Assembly (NCBI RefSeq): GCF_002744245.1
Contig: NZ_NKHG01000052.1
Location: forward strand, 1-64,000
DNA: 64,000 bases
Reading direction: 5' to 3'
Origin: Bacillus pumilus
GTDB lineage: Bacteria > Bacillota > Bacilli > Bacillales > Bacillaceae
Within the stretch, counting starts at the first letter, position 1. Every line of letters begins with the position of its first letter. A program made the position numbers and the translations under genes. Under the pieces are notes generated by a model. It was given only the letters and a program-made list of their open reading frames with translations. It was not told where the DNA came from and ran no database searches. Shown piece after piece: positions 19,860 through 29,423 of this stretch.

Positions 19860-20654
19860 ATGTTACGCTCACTTTACTCAGGAATTAGCGGAATGAAAAA
19901 CTTCCAAACGAAATTAGATGTCGTGGCCCATAACGTGGCGAACGTTAACACACACGGATACAAAAAGAGCCGTATCACTTTTAAAGATATGGTGAGTCAA
20001 ACGATTGCAAGTTCTGGTGGTCCAACAAACAACTCTGGTTCGATCAACTCAAAACAGGTAGGTTTAGGGTCATCTCTATCATCTATTGACAAAATCATGT
20101 CATCAGGATCTTCTCAAAATACTGATGAACCGTATGATTTCTACATCAATGGTGATGGCTTCTTCCGTATCGAAAGTCAAGGTGAAATTCTTTATACAAG
20201 AACAGGGAACTTCAAGCCTGATTCAGAAGGAGATTTGGTGACCTCTGATGGGAACTATCTGCTTGGTATGGATGGTCAAAGAATCAACATTCCTCGAGAC
20301 AATGTGTCAAGTGTTAGTGTTGGGCCAGATGGAACTGTTTCGGTTGTTGAGAACAACGTTTCTCGTACGGTTGGACAAGTATCACTTGTTTCTTTCAGTA
20401 ATGCTGCGGGATTAGACAAAGTCGGTGACAATCTATACCGCCAAACGTTAAGCTCAGGTGCACCAAGTAATGCCATTGTACCTGGTGAACAAGGAACAGG
20501 TATCATCCAAACAGGTAGACTTGAAATGTCAAATGTTGATTTAACAGACGAGTTTACAGAAATGATCATCGGGCAGCGTGGATTCCAAGCGAATGCAAAG
20601 ACAATTACAACATCTGATGAAATTCTGCAAGAGCTTGTGAATCTGAAACGATAG
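19860..20654 (+). CDS. flgE: Flagellar hook protein FlgE
   Basis: Major hook subunit, 264 aa, the compact Bacillus version (earlier annotated flgG in B. subtilis). It has the rod/hook N-terminal signature HNVANVNTHGYKKSRITF (~24-41), a central variable domain, and the C-terminal coiled segment VDLTDEFTEMIIGQRGFQAN. GAGGAGG precedes the ATG. Position after flgD and before swrD supports hook rather than distal rod. Confidence 0.94.
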   Translation: MLRSLYSGISGMKNFQTKLDVVAHNVANVNTHGYKKSRITFKDMVSQTIASSGGPTNNSGSINSKQVGLGSSLSSIDKIMSSGSSQNTDEPYDFYINGDGFFRIESQGEILYTRTGNFKPDSEGDLVTSDGNYLLGMDGQRINIPRDNVSSVSVGPDGTVSVVENNVSRTVGQVSLVSFSNAAGLDKVGDNLYRQTLSSGAPSNAIVPGEQGTGIIQTGRLEMSNVDLTDEFTEMIIGQRGFQANAKTITTSDEILQELVNLKR

Positions 20655-20691
20655 GAGGTAGGGGGAGCGTTTTATCGCTTCTCTGCTTAAT

Positions 20692-20907
20692 ATGATTGAA
20701 GTGACAAGATTAAATGGCAAAGGGTTTATGATTAACGCTCTCCATATCGAGCAAATCGAAAGCTTTCCAGACACGACCATTACATTAGCCAATGGAAAGA
20801 AATTCGTTGTGAAAGAAGATGAGAAACAGCTCCAGGAAAAGATCATTTCTTTCTACAGAAAAATCCAAGTCATTTCATTGAATCAAGGAATAGAGGAGTT
20901 TGAATGA
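20692..20907 (+). CDS. swrD: Swarming motility protein SwrD (YlzI, FlbD family)
   Basis: 71-aa FlbD-family protein beginning [20 protein letters not shown]. In B. subtilis SwrD raises motor torque and is needed for swarming, not swimming. The conserved core includes [19 protein letters not shown]. The start at ATG 20692 has no strong ribosome site next to it; GGAGGTAGGGGGAG lies about 30 nt upstream, so translation may depend on an alternative structure. Overlaps fliL by four bases. Confidence 0.9.
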   Translation: MIEVTRLNGKGFMINALHIEQIESFPDTTITLANGKKFVVKEDEKQLQEKIISFYRKIQVISLNQGIEEFE

Positions 20908-21332
20908 AGAAGAAATTAGTCGTAGTAATGCTAATCATGATTATTGCTATCGTCGGAATTGGAGCAGGTATCTTATTTCTGCTGAATGGGTCAGACGAAG
21001 CAAAAGCAGAAAAAGAGCCTACAGCAGATGAAGTCGTAAAAGCTTCTGTTGAAATTCCTGAGATTATCACAAATTTAAAATCTGAAGGAAATGCTGTCAA
21101 ACTTGTACTAAATATTGAAACGGATTCTGAAAAAGCAAAAGAAGAGCTTGAAAAAAGAAGTTTTCAAGTGAAAGATGCCGTGATCGACATTTTATCAGAG
21201 ACGAACGCTGATGAACTTGATGGCAAAAAAGGTAGAGAACAATTTAAAACACAAGTCAAAAATAAAGTGAATAACTATTTGCAAGATGGCAAGGTGAAAG
21301 AAGTTTATATAACCTCCTTTAATCTGCAATAG
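20904..21332 (+). CDS. fliL: Flagellar basal-body-associated protein FliL
   Basis: Inner-membrane single-pass protein that surrounds and stabilises stators. It is 142 aa with a short basic N-terminus, one membrane helix (~5-27, [20 protein letters not shown]) and an extracytoplasmic stomatin-like domain carrying [20 protein letters not shown] and ending [11 protein letters not shown]. Overlaps swrD by four bases (ATGA); fliM follows after 32 bp. Confidence 0.94.
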   Translation: MKKKLVVVMLIMIIAIVGIGAGILFLLNGSDEAKAEKEPTADEVVKASVEIPEIITNLKSEGNAVKLVLNIETDSEKAKEELEKRSFQVKDAVIDILSETNADELDGKKGREQFKTQVKNKVNNYLQDGKVKEVYITSFNLQ

Positions 21333-21364
21333 AGGCGATTAATTGATACGATGGAGGTGAAGAA

Positions 21365-22363
21365 ATGTCAGGAGAAGTGCTTTCCCAGAATGAGATCGAC
21401 GCATTATTATCCGCCATATCTACAGGCGAAATGGATGCAGAAGAGCTGAAAAAAGAAGAAACGATGAAAAAAGTGAAGGTGTATGACTTTAAACGTGCAC
21501 TACGTTTTTCAAAAGACCAGATTCGAAGTTTAACAAGGATTCACGATAACTTCGCTAGACTGCTCACCACTCACTTTTCTGCGCAGCTAAGATCATATAT
21601 TCAAATTTCTGTCAGCTCGGTTGACCAAGTACCATACGAAGAATTTATTCGTTCGATTCCTAATATGACGTTATTAAACTTATTTTACGTCAGCCCGCTT
21701 GAAGGAAGAATCATGCTTGAAGTGAACCCGACAATCGGCTATGCCATGATGGACAGGCTGATGGGCGGGATTGGCATTAGTCATAATAAGACAGAATCAC
21801 TTACAGAAATCGAAACAAAGATTATCTCAAACATGTTTGAGGGAGCTTTGGAAAATTACAGAGAAGCGTGGCAGTCCATAACCGACATCGAGCCAGAAAT
21901 GGCAGATTTCGAGGTAAATCCCCAGTTTGTTCAAATGGTGTCACCAAACGAAACAGTTGTCGTCATTTCGCTTAATACACAAATTGGTGAGGTCAGCGGG
22001 GTTATTAACCTATGTATTCCTCACGTTGTATTGGAGCCAATCATTCCGAAGCTGTCAGTTCATTACTGGATGCAGTCTGATCGAAATGAACCGAAACAAG
22101 AAGAAACGAAGGCCATTGAAAAACGGATTATGACGGCAAAAATACCGGTAGTCGCAGAGCTTGGACAATCGGAAATGACGGTGGAAGAATTTTTGAATTT
22201 GGAAATTGGTGATTGTATTGCCTTGGACAAACCAGTAAATGCGCCTCTTACTGTTATGGTCGGAAATAAACCGAAATTCTTGGGACAGGCCGGCCGCGTG
22301 AATCGGAAACAGGCGATTCAAATTCTAGATCACGACATAAGAGGTGAAGAATATGGAGAATAA
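21365..22363 (+). CDS. fliM: Flagellar motor switch protein FliM
   Basis: Switch protein that binds CheY-P and sets rotation direction; 332 aa. The N-terminal CheY-binding peptide is visible (LSQNEIDALLSA), followed by the CheC-like middle domain (LMGGIGISHNKTESLTEIE) and a C-terminal FliN-like SpoA domain (VAELGQSEMTVEEFLNLEIG). GGAGGTGAAG precedes ATG 21365. The 3' end overlaps fliY by 11 bp. Confidence 0.96.
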   Translation: MSGEVLSQNEIDALLSAISTGEMDAEELKKEETMKKVKVYDFKRALRFSKDQIRSLTRIHDNFARLLTTHFSAQLRSYIQISVSSVDQVPYEEFIRSIPNMTLLNLFYVSPLEGRIMLEVNPTIGYAMMDRLMGGIGISHNKTESLTEIETKIISNMFEGALENYREAWQSITDIEPEMADFEVNPQFVQMVSPNETVVVISLNTQIGEVSGVINLCIPHVVLEPIIPKLSVHYWMQSDRNEPKQEETKAIEKRIMTAKIPVVAELGQSEMTVEEFLNLEIGDCIALDKPVNAPLTVMVGNKPKFLGQAGRVNRKQAIQILDHDIRGEEYGE

Positions 22364-23477
22364 TGGAAGTAAATTATCACAAGATGAAATCGATGCGCTC
22401 CTTAAAGGAGGCAGTAATGACGATATAGAGCCAGATACAGTCCTTTCTGCAATGGAACAAGATGCTATTGGAGAAATCGGAAATATTTCATTTGGTAGCT
22501 CTGCCACAGCACTTTCAACCCTATTAAATCAAAAAGTGGAGATTACAACTCCAACTGTCACAGTGATTCAAAAAAGCAAGTTGAATGAGGAGTTTCCTCA
22601 TCCGTATGTCGCTATTGAAGTGAATTATACTGAGGGCTTTAGTGCAAGTAACTTACTTGTCATTCAACAAACAGATGCGGCAGTCATTGCAGACTTAATG
22701 ATGGGCGGAGATGGAACAAATGCTGACCCTTCTTTAAGTGAAATTCACTTAAGTGCAGTGCAAGAAGCCATGAATCAAATGATGGGTTCTGCAGCGACAT
22801 CTATGTCTACAGTCTTTAACAAAAAGATTGACATTTCTCCGCCGCGCGTCGAATTACTCGATGTCAAAGAAGGAGAAGGAACAGACCGCATTCCAGCTGA
22901 AGAAATGCTTGTCAAAGTATCCTTCAGATTAAAAATAGGTGAGCTCATAGATTCAAATATTATGCAGCTTTACCCTATTACATTTGCGAAGGATTTAATC
23001 ACAGAATTAACAGACCCGGCATCAGAAGAAGAACTAGTTCAAGAAGTGCCACAGAGCGCACCTGAATCTCAGCAGGCAGCTGCGCAAACACAGTCTGCTC
23101 CTGCGCAGCAAGCTGCACCGCCGAAAAGACAAGCAAAGCCAAAGCCAGCAGAACCTGTAAATGTGGCACCAGTAGAATTTGAAGCGTTCAGTGAGCCTCA
23201 GCATACAACGAGTCAACTGGGAAATCTTGATATGCTGATGGATATTCCGCTTTCCATTACGGTGGAACTTGGAAGAACGCAGCGCAGTGTGAAAGAAGTA
23301 CTTGAGCTTTCAGCTGGAAGTATCATTGAACTGGACAAACTTGCGGGTGAACCAGTAGACATTTTGGTGAACAAACGAATCGTCGCCAAAGGTGAAGTCG
23401 TTGTCATTGATGAGAACTTTGGTGTTCGTGTAACTGACATTTTAAGTCAGGCGGAAAGACTTTCTAACTTAAAATAA
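22353..23477 (+). CDS. fliY: Motor switch phosphatase FliY
   Basis: Switch protein that also dephosphorylates CheY-P, typical of Bacillus, replacing FliN. About 374 aa from ATG 22353. Order: N-terminal CheY-binding peptide LSQDEIDALLKGG, a CheC-like phosphatase domain with two active-site pairs (IGEIGNISFGSSATALS and VQEAMNQMMGSAATSMS), a Gln/Ala/Pro-rich linker (~230-275), and a C-terminal FliN domain (ITVELGRTQRSVKEVLELSAG). GAGGTGAAG precedes the ATG; the GTG at 22344 overlaps that ribosome site. Confidence 0.95.
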   Translation: MENNGSKLSQDEIDALLKGGSNDDIEPDTVLSAMEQDAIGEIGNISFGSSATALSTLLNQKVEITTPTVTVIQKSKLNEEFPHPYVAIEVNYTEGFSASNLLVIQQTDAAVIADLMMGGDGTNADPSLSEIHLSAVQEAMNQMMGSAATSMSTVFNKKIDISPPRVELLDVKEGEGTDRIPAEEMLVKVSFRLKIGELIDSNIMQLYPITFAKDLITELTDPASEEELVQEVPQSAPESQQAAAQTQSAPAQQAAPPKRQAKPKPAEPVNVAPVEFEAFSEPQHTTSQLGNLDMLMDIPLSITVELGRTQRSVKEVLELSAGSIIELDKLAGEPVDILVNKRIVAKGEVVVIDENFGVRVTDILSQAERLSNLK

Positions 23478-23504
23478 ACAAACATATAGGGAGAGAATAA
23501 GGAA

Positions 23505-23867
23505 ATGGCTACTAAGGTATTAATCGTAGATGATGCAGCTTTCATGAGAATGATGATCAAAGATATTCTTGTAAAAAACGGATTTGATGTAGTAGGGGAA
23601 GCAGAAAACGGTGCACAAGCTGTTGAAAAATTTAAAGAAACATCTCCAGATCTTGTCACAATGGATATCACAATGCCAGAAATGGACGGGATCACAGCGC
23701 TAAAAGAAATTAAACAAATCGATGCTTCTGCAAAGATCATTATGTGCTCTGCGATGGGACAGCAGTCAATGGTTATTGATGCCATTCAAGCAGGTGCAAA
23801 AGACTTTATCGTGAAGCCGTTCCAGGCAGATCGTGTACTTGAAGCAATTAATAAAACGTTAGGCTAA
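23505..23867 (+). CDS. cheY: Chemotaxis response regulator CheY
   Basis: Single-domain receiver, 120 aa. Phosphorylation site Asp54 (VTMDITMPEMDG), acidic pair Asp9/Asp10 (LIVDDAAFMRM) and Lys104 (IVKPF) are all present, and switch residues SAMG (82-85) fit. CheA~P is the donor; CheY-P binds FliM and FliY. Its place inside the motor gene block, next to fliY, is the B. subtilis arrangement. Confidence 0.97.
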   Translation: MATKVLIVDDAAFMRMMIKDILVKNGFDVVGEAENGAQAVEKFKETSPDLVTMDITMPEMDGITALKEIKQIDASAKIIMCSAMGQQSMVIDAIQAGAKDFIVKPFQADRVLEAINKTLG

Positions 23868-23882
23868 AAAAGGGTGTAAGAC

Positions 23883-24545
23883 TTGTTGAAAAAACGTTTG
23901 ATATGTATAACAATGATCAGTTTTATGCTTTTCTTGACGATTCAGCCTGCCTCACTACTCGCTGAATCGAAAGATCCTGAAAACGGCACAGTGAATGACT
24001 GGCTCAAAGGAGAGAAAGAAAGCAAAAAGGATACAGAAAAGAAAAACACTGACAATCAAACGAATCCGACAGAAGAAGTTCCCTCTTCTTCTGTCTCCAT
24101 TATGGATTTTGTCAAAATGATTGGTGCCTTACTTTTTGTCATCCTGCTCATTTATGGATTGGTGAGATTTGTTGGTAAGCAAAACCGCCTACTCAAACCA
24201 TTCCGCTATGTTGAAAATATTGGCGGAACCACGGTCGGCCAAAACCGTTCGGTCCAGCTTATCAAAGTGGGCAAACGAGTATTGGTTGTCGGCGTAGCAG
24301 ACTCGATCCAGCTGCTAAAAGAAATTGATGATGAACAAGAATGTGAAGCGATTGTGAAACAATACGAAGAAGCGATGGAAAGCAAGACAGATTTACCAAA
24401 GATCGTTCAAAAATTCACATCGCAGGTGAAGAAAGATGATCAACCAACCACTTCTTCTTTTTCAACCAATTTAAAGGCGCAGCTAGCCGAATTGAAAAAG
24501 ACCCAATCAGAAGTCAGAAAGAAAGGCCCGAAACAAAATGAATGA
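23883..24545 (+). CDS. fliO: Flagellar export protein FliO (FliZ)
   Basis: Membrane protein assisting assembly of the FliP ring of the export gate; 220 aa. A cleavable-looking signal sequence (ICITMISFMLFLTIQPASLLA) is followed by a charged linker and a membrane helix near residues 76-98 (MIGALLFVILLIYGLVRFVG), then a cytoplasmic domain with RYVENIGGTTVGQNRSVQLI typical of FliO. Two adjacent TTG codons (23883 and 23886) could both start it. Overlaps fliP by eight bases. Confidence 0.92.
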   Translation: MLKKRLICITMISFMLFLTIQPASLLAESKDPENGTVNDWLKGEKESKKDTEKKNTDNQTNPTEEVPSSSVSIMDFVKMIGALLFVILLIYGLVRFVGKQNRLLKPFRYVENIGGTTVGQNRSVQLIKVGKRVLVVGVADSIQLLKEIDDEQECEAIVKQYEEAMESKTDLPKIVQKFTSQVKKDDQPTTSSFSTNLKAQLAELKKTQSEVRKKGPKQNE

Positions 24546-25203
24546 GTTTATCGATTTATTTAATTCCAGCGGTGCAGGAAATATTAGCACGTCTGTCCGT
24601 CTTCTTTTACTTTTGACCGTATTTTCGGTTGCACCAGGCATTCTCATTTTAATGACATGTTTTACTCGGATCGTAATTGTTCTTTCGTTCGTCAGAACAT
24701 CACTTGCAACCAACTCAATGCCGCCAAACCAAGTGCTTGTTGGACTTGCTTTGTTTCTCACATTCTTTATTATGGCACCCACGTTCTCAGAGATTAATAA
24801 AGAGGCACTTACACCGCTTTTAAATGATGACATTACGTTAAATCAAGCGTATGAAAAAGCCGAAGTGCCAATCAAAGAGTTTATGAGTAAACATACGAGG
24901 CAGAAAGACTTGGCTCTATTTCTTAGTTACGCAAAAATGGACACACCTGAATCGATTAAGGATATTCCGTTAACGGCGATGGTACCAGCTTTTGCAATTT
25001 CAGAATTAAAGACGGCATTTCAAATTGGTTTCATGATCTTTATTCCATTTTTAATTATTGACATGGTGGTCGCAAGTGTCCTGATGTCAATGGGGATGAT
25101 GATGCTTCCACCGGTTATGATATCGCTCCCTTTCAAAATATTGTTATTTGTTTTAGTCGATGGATGGTATTTGATTGTTAAATCTTTGCTGCAAAGCTTT
25201 TAG
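24538..25203 (+). CDS. fliP: Flagellar type III export gate protein FliP
   Basis: Core of the export-gate pore; 221 aa with four membrane helices. Family signature motifs are RIVIVLSFVRTSLATNSMPP and LTFFIMAPTFSEIN near residues 43-85, and the C-terminal MGMMMLPPVMISLPFKI followed by VDGWYLIVKSLL. There is no separate long signal peptide, only a short N-terminal soluble stretch. Overlap with fliO suggests coupled translation. Confidence 0.96.
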   Translation: MNEFIDLFNSSGAGNISTSVRLLLLLTVFSVAPGILILMTCFTRIVIVLSFVRTSLATNSMPPNQVLVGLALFLTFFIMAPTFSEINKEALTPLLNDDITLNQAYEKAEVPIKEFMSKHTRQKDLALFLSYAKMDTPESIKDIPLTAMVPAFAISELKTAFQIGFMIFIPFLIIDMVVASVLMSMGMMMLPPVMISLPFKILLFVLVDGWYLIVKSLLQSF

Positions 25204-25219
25204 AGTAGGTGCTTAAAAC

Positions 25220-25489
25220 ATGAGTTCAGAATTTGTCATTACGATGGCTGAAAGATCAGTATATGTTGTATTGCTTATCAGCGGGCCGCTTCTAGCGCTC
25301 GCACTAATTGTGGGACTGATCGTCAGTGTGTTTCAGGCGACAACCCAAATTCAAGAACAGACACTTGCGTTTATTCCTAAGATTGTTGCAGTGCTCATTG
25401 GACTTGTTGTGTTTGGTCCTTGGATGCTTTCAACAATTGTGTCCTTTACGACAGAGCTGTTCTCGAATTTAGATCGATTTGCAGGTTAA
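25220..25489 (+). CDS. fliQ: Flagellar export gate protein FliQ
   Basis: 89-aa protein with two membrane hairpin helices (PLLALALIVGLIVSVFQATT and IPKIVAVLIGLVVFGPWML). The segment VSVFQATTQIQEQTLAFIPK is diagnostic of FliQ/EscS family members. It forms the pore complex with FliP and FliR, which flank it 16 bp upstream and 3 bp downstream. Confidence 0.96.
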   Translation: MSSEFVITMAERSVYVVLLISGPLLALALIVGLIVSVFQATTQIQEQTLAFIPKIVAVLIGLVVFGPWMLSTIVSFTTELFSNLDRFAG

Positions 25490-25492
25490 AGA

Positions 25493-26275
25493 ATGATGTC
25501 AATCATAGAATTATTCCCTGCTTTTCTTCTTGTTTTTATTCGGATCACCGCTTTTTTTGTGACAGTACCGCTTTTAGCGCATAGAACAATACCTGCTGTT
25601 CATCGGGTTGGATTCTCACTTTTTCTGGCCGTCATCAGCTTCAGCACAATTAAAGAACCGCCAGCACTTGACATAGACGGTCTTTATATGATGCTTGCGG
25701 TGAAAGAAGCAATGGTCGGACTCCTTCTTGGGCTGATTGCATATATCATGGTGACAGCTGTTCAAATTGCCGGCTCATTCATTGATTTTCAAATGGGTTT
25801 TGCGATCGCCAATGTTATTGATCCGCAAACAGGGGCGCAAACACCGCTGATGGGGCAATTTTTTTATACGGTCACACTGCTGCTGATGCTTGCGACTAAT
25901 GCACATCACCTGCTGCTAGATGGTATATATTACAGCTTTCAATATATTGCCGTTGATCAATATGCACTGAATTTCGGCAGTGAATCCTTTGCCTACTTTA
26001 TTGCAAAGAGCTTCAACCAAATGTTCATCATTGCCTTTCAAATTTCAGCACCTGTTGTAGCAAGTTTGTTTTTAGTCGATCTAGCATTAGGGATTGTGGC
26101 ACGAACAGTTCCACAAATGAACGTATTTGTTGTCGGACTTCCTATTAAAATGGGTGTGAGTTTTATTATGATCATTATCTGTATGGGTGTGATTTTCGGT
26201 GTTGTCCAAAATACATTTGAAACGATTGTGCTTACCATGAGGAATTTCTTAGCCTTGGTCGGTGGTTCGTCATGA
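25493..26275 (+). CDS. fliR: Flagellar export gate protein FliR
   Basis: Third pore component of the export gate, 260 aa, with about six hydrophobic helices. Recognisable segments are FFVTVPLLAHRTIPAVHRVG near residue 22, FQMGFAIANVIDPQTGAQTP near residue 97, and VFVVGLPIKMGVSFIMI near residue 211. Starts at one of two tandem ATG codons (25493 or 25496 region). Its last four bases overlap flhB. Confidence 0.95.
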   Translation: MMSIIELFPAFLLVFIRITAFFVTVPLLAHRTIPAVHRVGFSLFLAVISFSTIKEPPALDIDGLYMMLAVKEAMVGLLLGLIAYIMVTAVQIAGSFIDFQMGFAIANVIDPQTGAQTPLMGQFFYTVTLLLMLATNAHHLLLDGIYYSFQYIAVDQYALNFGSESFAYFIAKSFNQMFIIAFQISAPVVASLFLVDLALGIVARTVPQMNVFVVGLPIKMGVSFIMIIICMGVIFGVVQNTFETIVLTMRNFLALVGGSS

Positions 26276-27360
26276 TGACAGTGCTTAGACTTGACTTGCA
26301 ATTTTTCGCAGGTGAAAAAACAGAAAAAGCAACGCCGAAAAAGAGACAGGATTCACGAAAAAAAGGACAGGTTGCCAAAAGTACCGACGTCAATACAGCC
26401 ATCTCATTTCTATTAATCTTTTTATCATTCTTTTTTATTGGGCCTTTTATGAAAGAGCGTATTATTGCGCTCATTGAACGTTTTTATTCAACAACTATGC
26501 TAATGAAAGTTAGTACATCTAATATTCATCAACTATTTTTGGAATTGCTTCAAGAAACAGGACTCCTCCTCATGCCGATTCTTGGTGTTGGTATGCTGGC
26601 AGGGGTGATCAGTAACTATTTACAAGTTGGGTTTCTCTTTTCGACAGAAGTGATCAAACCGAAATTAGAAAAGCTCGATCCCATTAAAGGATTTAAACGT
26701 ATATACAGTATTCGAGCACTCGTAGAGCTGTTAAAATCCATTTTGAAAATTGGATTTGTTGGTTTTGCGACATTTATAGCACTATGGATGCACTTTGATG
26801 AAATCTTGCGGCTCCCCTTATTAACAGCAGAGGAAACGCTCCATTTCGTTGCAAATATGACCTTGATTATGGGTCTATATGCAGCAGGTGCTCTTCTGAT
26901 CTTATCATGGCTTGATTACATGTATCAGAAATTTGATTATGAAAAAAACTTACGGATGTCCAAGCAAGACATCAAAGATGAGTATAAAAAATCAGAGGGT
27001 GACCCGCTCATAAAATCAAAAATTAAACAGCGCCAGCGGGAAATGGCCATGAGACGGATGATGCAGGAAGTCCCAAAAGCGGACGTCATCATTACAAACC
27101 CGACCCACTATGCAATTGCTTTGAAATATGACGAAGAAAAGATGGACGCCCCCTTTGTTGTGGCAAAGGGAACAGATATTTTGGCTTTGAAAATTAGAAC
27201 GATTGCGAAAGAGCACGATGTCATGACTGTAGAGAACCGGCCGCTCGCGCGCGCGCTCTATGATCAGGTCGACATCGATCAGGCGGTGCCGGAAGAATAC
27301 TTTAAGGCCATCGCTGAAATTTTAGCTTACGTATATAAAACGAAACAAAAGATTTTATGA
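26272..27360 (+). CDS. flhB: Flagellar export switch protein FlhB
   Basis: Membrane protein that controls the export specificity switch together with FliK; 362 aa. N-terminal four-helix membrane part begins LDLQFFAGEKTEKATPKKR. The self-cleavage motif NPTH is at about residues 276-279 (IITNPTHYAIAL), and the cytoplasmic domain ends EILAYVYKTKQK. Start may be ATG 26272 or the adjacent ATG/GTG codons; the first gives overlap with fliR. Confidence 0.96.
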   Translation: MMTVLRLDLQFFAGEKTEKATPKKRQDSRKKGQVAKSTDVNTAISFLLIFLSFFFIGPFMKERIIALIERFYSTTMLMKVSTSNIHQLFLELLQETGLLLMPILGVGMLAGVISNYLQVGFLFSTEVIKPKLEKLDPIKGFKRIYSIRALVELLKSILKIGFVGFATFIALWMHFDEILRLPLLTAEETLHFVANMTLIMGLYAAGALLILSWLDYMYQKFDYEKNLRMSKQDIKDEYKKSEGDPLIKSKIKQRQREMAMRRMMQEVPKADVIITNPTHYAIALKYDEEKMDAPFVVAKGTDILALKIRTIAKEHDVMTVENRPLARALYDQVDIDQAVPEEYFKAIAEILAYVYKTKQKIL

Positions 27361-27389
27361 ATTTTTGGTTTTAAAAGGAGAGAACAGGC

Positions 27390-29423
27390 ATGTCAGCAAG
27401 AGATTTATCTGTTTTATTCAGTGTTATTTTAATCGTGGCGATGCTGGTCATACCGTTTCCGCCAATTCTATTAAGTATTTTAATCATTATTAATATTTCT
27501 CTTGCGCTTATCGTGCTTCTCACCACAATGAACATGCAAGAACCGCTGCAATTTTCCATTTTCCCATCATTGCTTTTGCTCTTAACGCTGTTTCGCTTAG
27601 GGCTTAACATCTCTACAACACGTTCTATCTTATCAACAGGAGATGCTGGGAAGGTTGTAGAAACGTTTGGTTCATTTGTTGTTGGAGGAAATGTACTCGT
27701 TGGTCTAGTTGTCTTCCTGATTCTGATCATCATTCAGTTTATCGTGATCACCAAAGGAGCTGAGCGTGTATCAGAGGTTGCTGCAAGGTTTACGCTTGAT
27801 GCGATGCCAGGGAAACAAATGAGTATTGATGCAGATTTAAATGCAGGAATGCTGACAGAAAGTGAAGCAAGAAATCGCCGTGAAAAAGTAGCGAGAGAGG
27901 CAGACTTTTATGGTGCGATGGATGGTGCAAGTAAGTTCGTCAAAGGAGATGCCATCGCAGGTATTATTATTGTCATAATCAATATTATTTTTGGAATCAT
28001 TATTGGGATGCTCCAGCAAGGAATGTCAATTCAAGAATCAGCTTCCCACTTTACCCTTTTAACGGTAGGTGACGGAATTGTTTCACAAATTCCAGCACTC
28101 CTCATTTCAACAGCAACAGGGATTGTTGTCACGAGGGCTGCTTCTAACGGAAACCTTGGTTCAGATATTACTGGACAGCTGTTTGCTTTCCCGGCCATGC
28201 TTTACGTCACGGCAGGAACCATCTTCCTTCTCGGAGTATTTACACCAATTGGCGTGCTTTTGACTGGACCAATCGCAGGGTTGCTTGCACTTGGTGCATA
28301 TATGATGTCAAAAAACAAACAGGATCAAGAGGAAATCGAAGAGGTGCTTGAGGAACAGGCCGAGGTAGAAGAGATGAAAAGTCCAGAAAGTGTTGTTCAC
28401 CTCCTGCAAATGGATGCCATTGAATTTGAATTTGGCTACGGTTTGATCCCGCTCGCTGATGCAAATCAGGGCGGTGACCTCTTAGACCGAATTGTTATGA
28501 TCCGAAGGCAGCTGGCCCTTGAATTAGGGCTTGTCATTCCGGTAGTACGGATTCGAGACAATATTGCGCTTAACCCAAATGAATACCGGTTGAAAATTAA
28601 AGGGAACGAAGTGGCAAAAGGTGAGTTATTGCTTGATCATTACTTAGCCATGTCCCCAACGCCTGATGATGATCCAATTGAAGGAATTGAAACAATCGAA
28701 CCATCCTTTGGCTTGCCGGCAAAATGGATATCAGAAGCAGAAAAAGATCAGGCTGAAATGCTAGGCTATACGGTCGTGGACCCAGCTTCTGTTGTGTCTA
28801 CTCACATCACAGAAAAGATTAGACAAAATACACACGAACTGCTCGGACGACAAGAAACAAAGCAATTAATCGATCATCTAAAAGAAAGTTATCCTGTCTT
28901 AGTGGATGAGGTAACACCAAATCCGTTAGCAGTCGGTGATATCCAAAAAGTACTTGCAAAGCTGCTCAAAGAAAAGGTCTCCATTCGAAACCTTGTCACC
29001 ATTTTTGAGACGCTTGCAGACTATGGAAAACTAACGACTGATACAGATTTGTTAACAGAGTATGTCAGACAGGCGCTAGCAAGACAGATTACCGCACAAT
29101 ATGCAAGGGAAAATGAATCATTGAAAGTCGTGACATGCTCAGGTCGAGTCGAAAAGGTCATTGCTGACAGCGTACAGCAAACAGAGCATGGAAACTACTT
29201 ATCGTTAGATCCAGAATCCTCTGAAAGTGTGATTCAATCAGTGGCGAGAGAAATTGAACAGCTTTCGCTTCGTCAGGAAACGCCGGTTCTATTATGCTCT
29301 CCTCCTATTAGAATGTACGTCAAGCAGTTGTTAGAAAGATATTTCCCAGATTTACCGGTACTATCTTATAACGAACTAGAAGCAAATGTTGAAGTACAGA
29401 GCATCGGAGTGGTGGATATCTAA
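27390..29423 (+). CDS. flhA: Flagellar export gate protein FlhA
   Basis: Largest export-gate subunit and proton-driven export engine; 677 aa. Eight membrane helices occupy roughly the first 310 residues, with the conserved FHIPEP loop (RFTLDAMPGKQMSIDADLNA near residue 133). The rest is the cytoplasmic nonameric ring domain that docks chaperone-substrate complexes. GGAGAG precedes the ATG. The stop TAATG arrangement overlaps flhF by one base. Confidence 0.97.
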   Translation: MSARDLSVLFSVILIVAMLVIPFPPILLSILIIINISLALIVLLTTMNMQEPLQFSIFPSLLLLLTLFRLGLNISTTRSILSTGDAGKVVETFGSFVVGGNVLVGLVVFLILIIIQFIVITKGAERVSEVAARFTLDAMPGKQMSIDADLNAGMLTESEARNRREKVAREADFYGAMDGASKFVKGDAIAGIIIVIINIIFGIIIGMLQQGMSIQESASHFTLLTVGDGIVSQIPALLISTATGIVVTRAASNGNLGSDITGQLFAFPAMLYVTAGTIFLLGVFTPIGVLLTGPIAGLLALGAYMMSKNKQDQEEIEEVLEEQAEVEEMKSPESVVHLLQMDAIEFEFGYGLIPLADANQGGDLLDRIVMIRRQLALELGLVIPVVRIRDNIALNPNEYRLKIKGNEVAKGELLLDHYLAMSPTPDDDPIEGIETIEPSFGLPAKWISEAEKDQAEMLGYTVVDPASVVSTHITEKIRQNTHELLGRQETKQLIDHLKESYPVLVDEVTPNPLAVGDIQKVLAKLLKEKVSIRNLVTIFETLADYGKLTTDTDLLTEYVRQALARQITAQYARENESLKVVTCSGRVEKVIADSVQQTEHGNYLSLDPESSESVIQSVAREIEQLSLRQETPVLLCSPPIRMYVKQLLERYFPDLPVLSYNELEANVEVQSIGVVDI

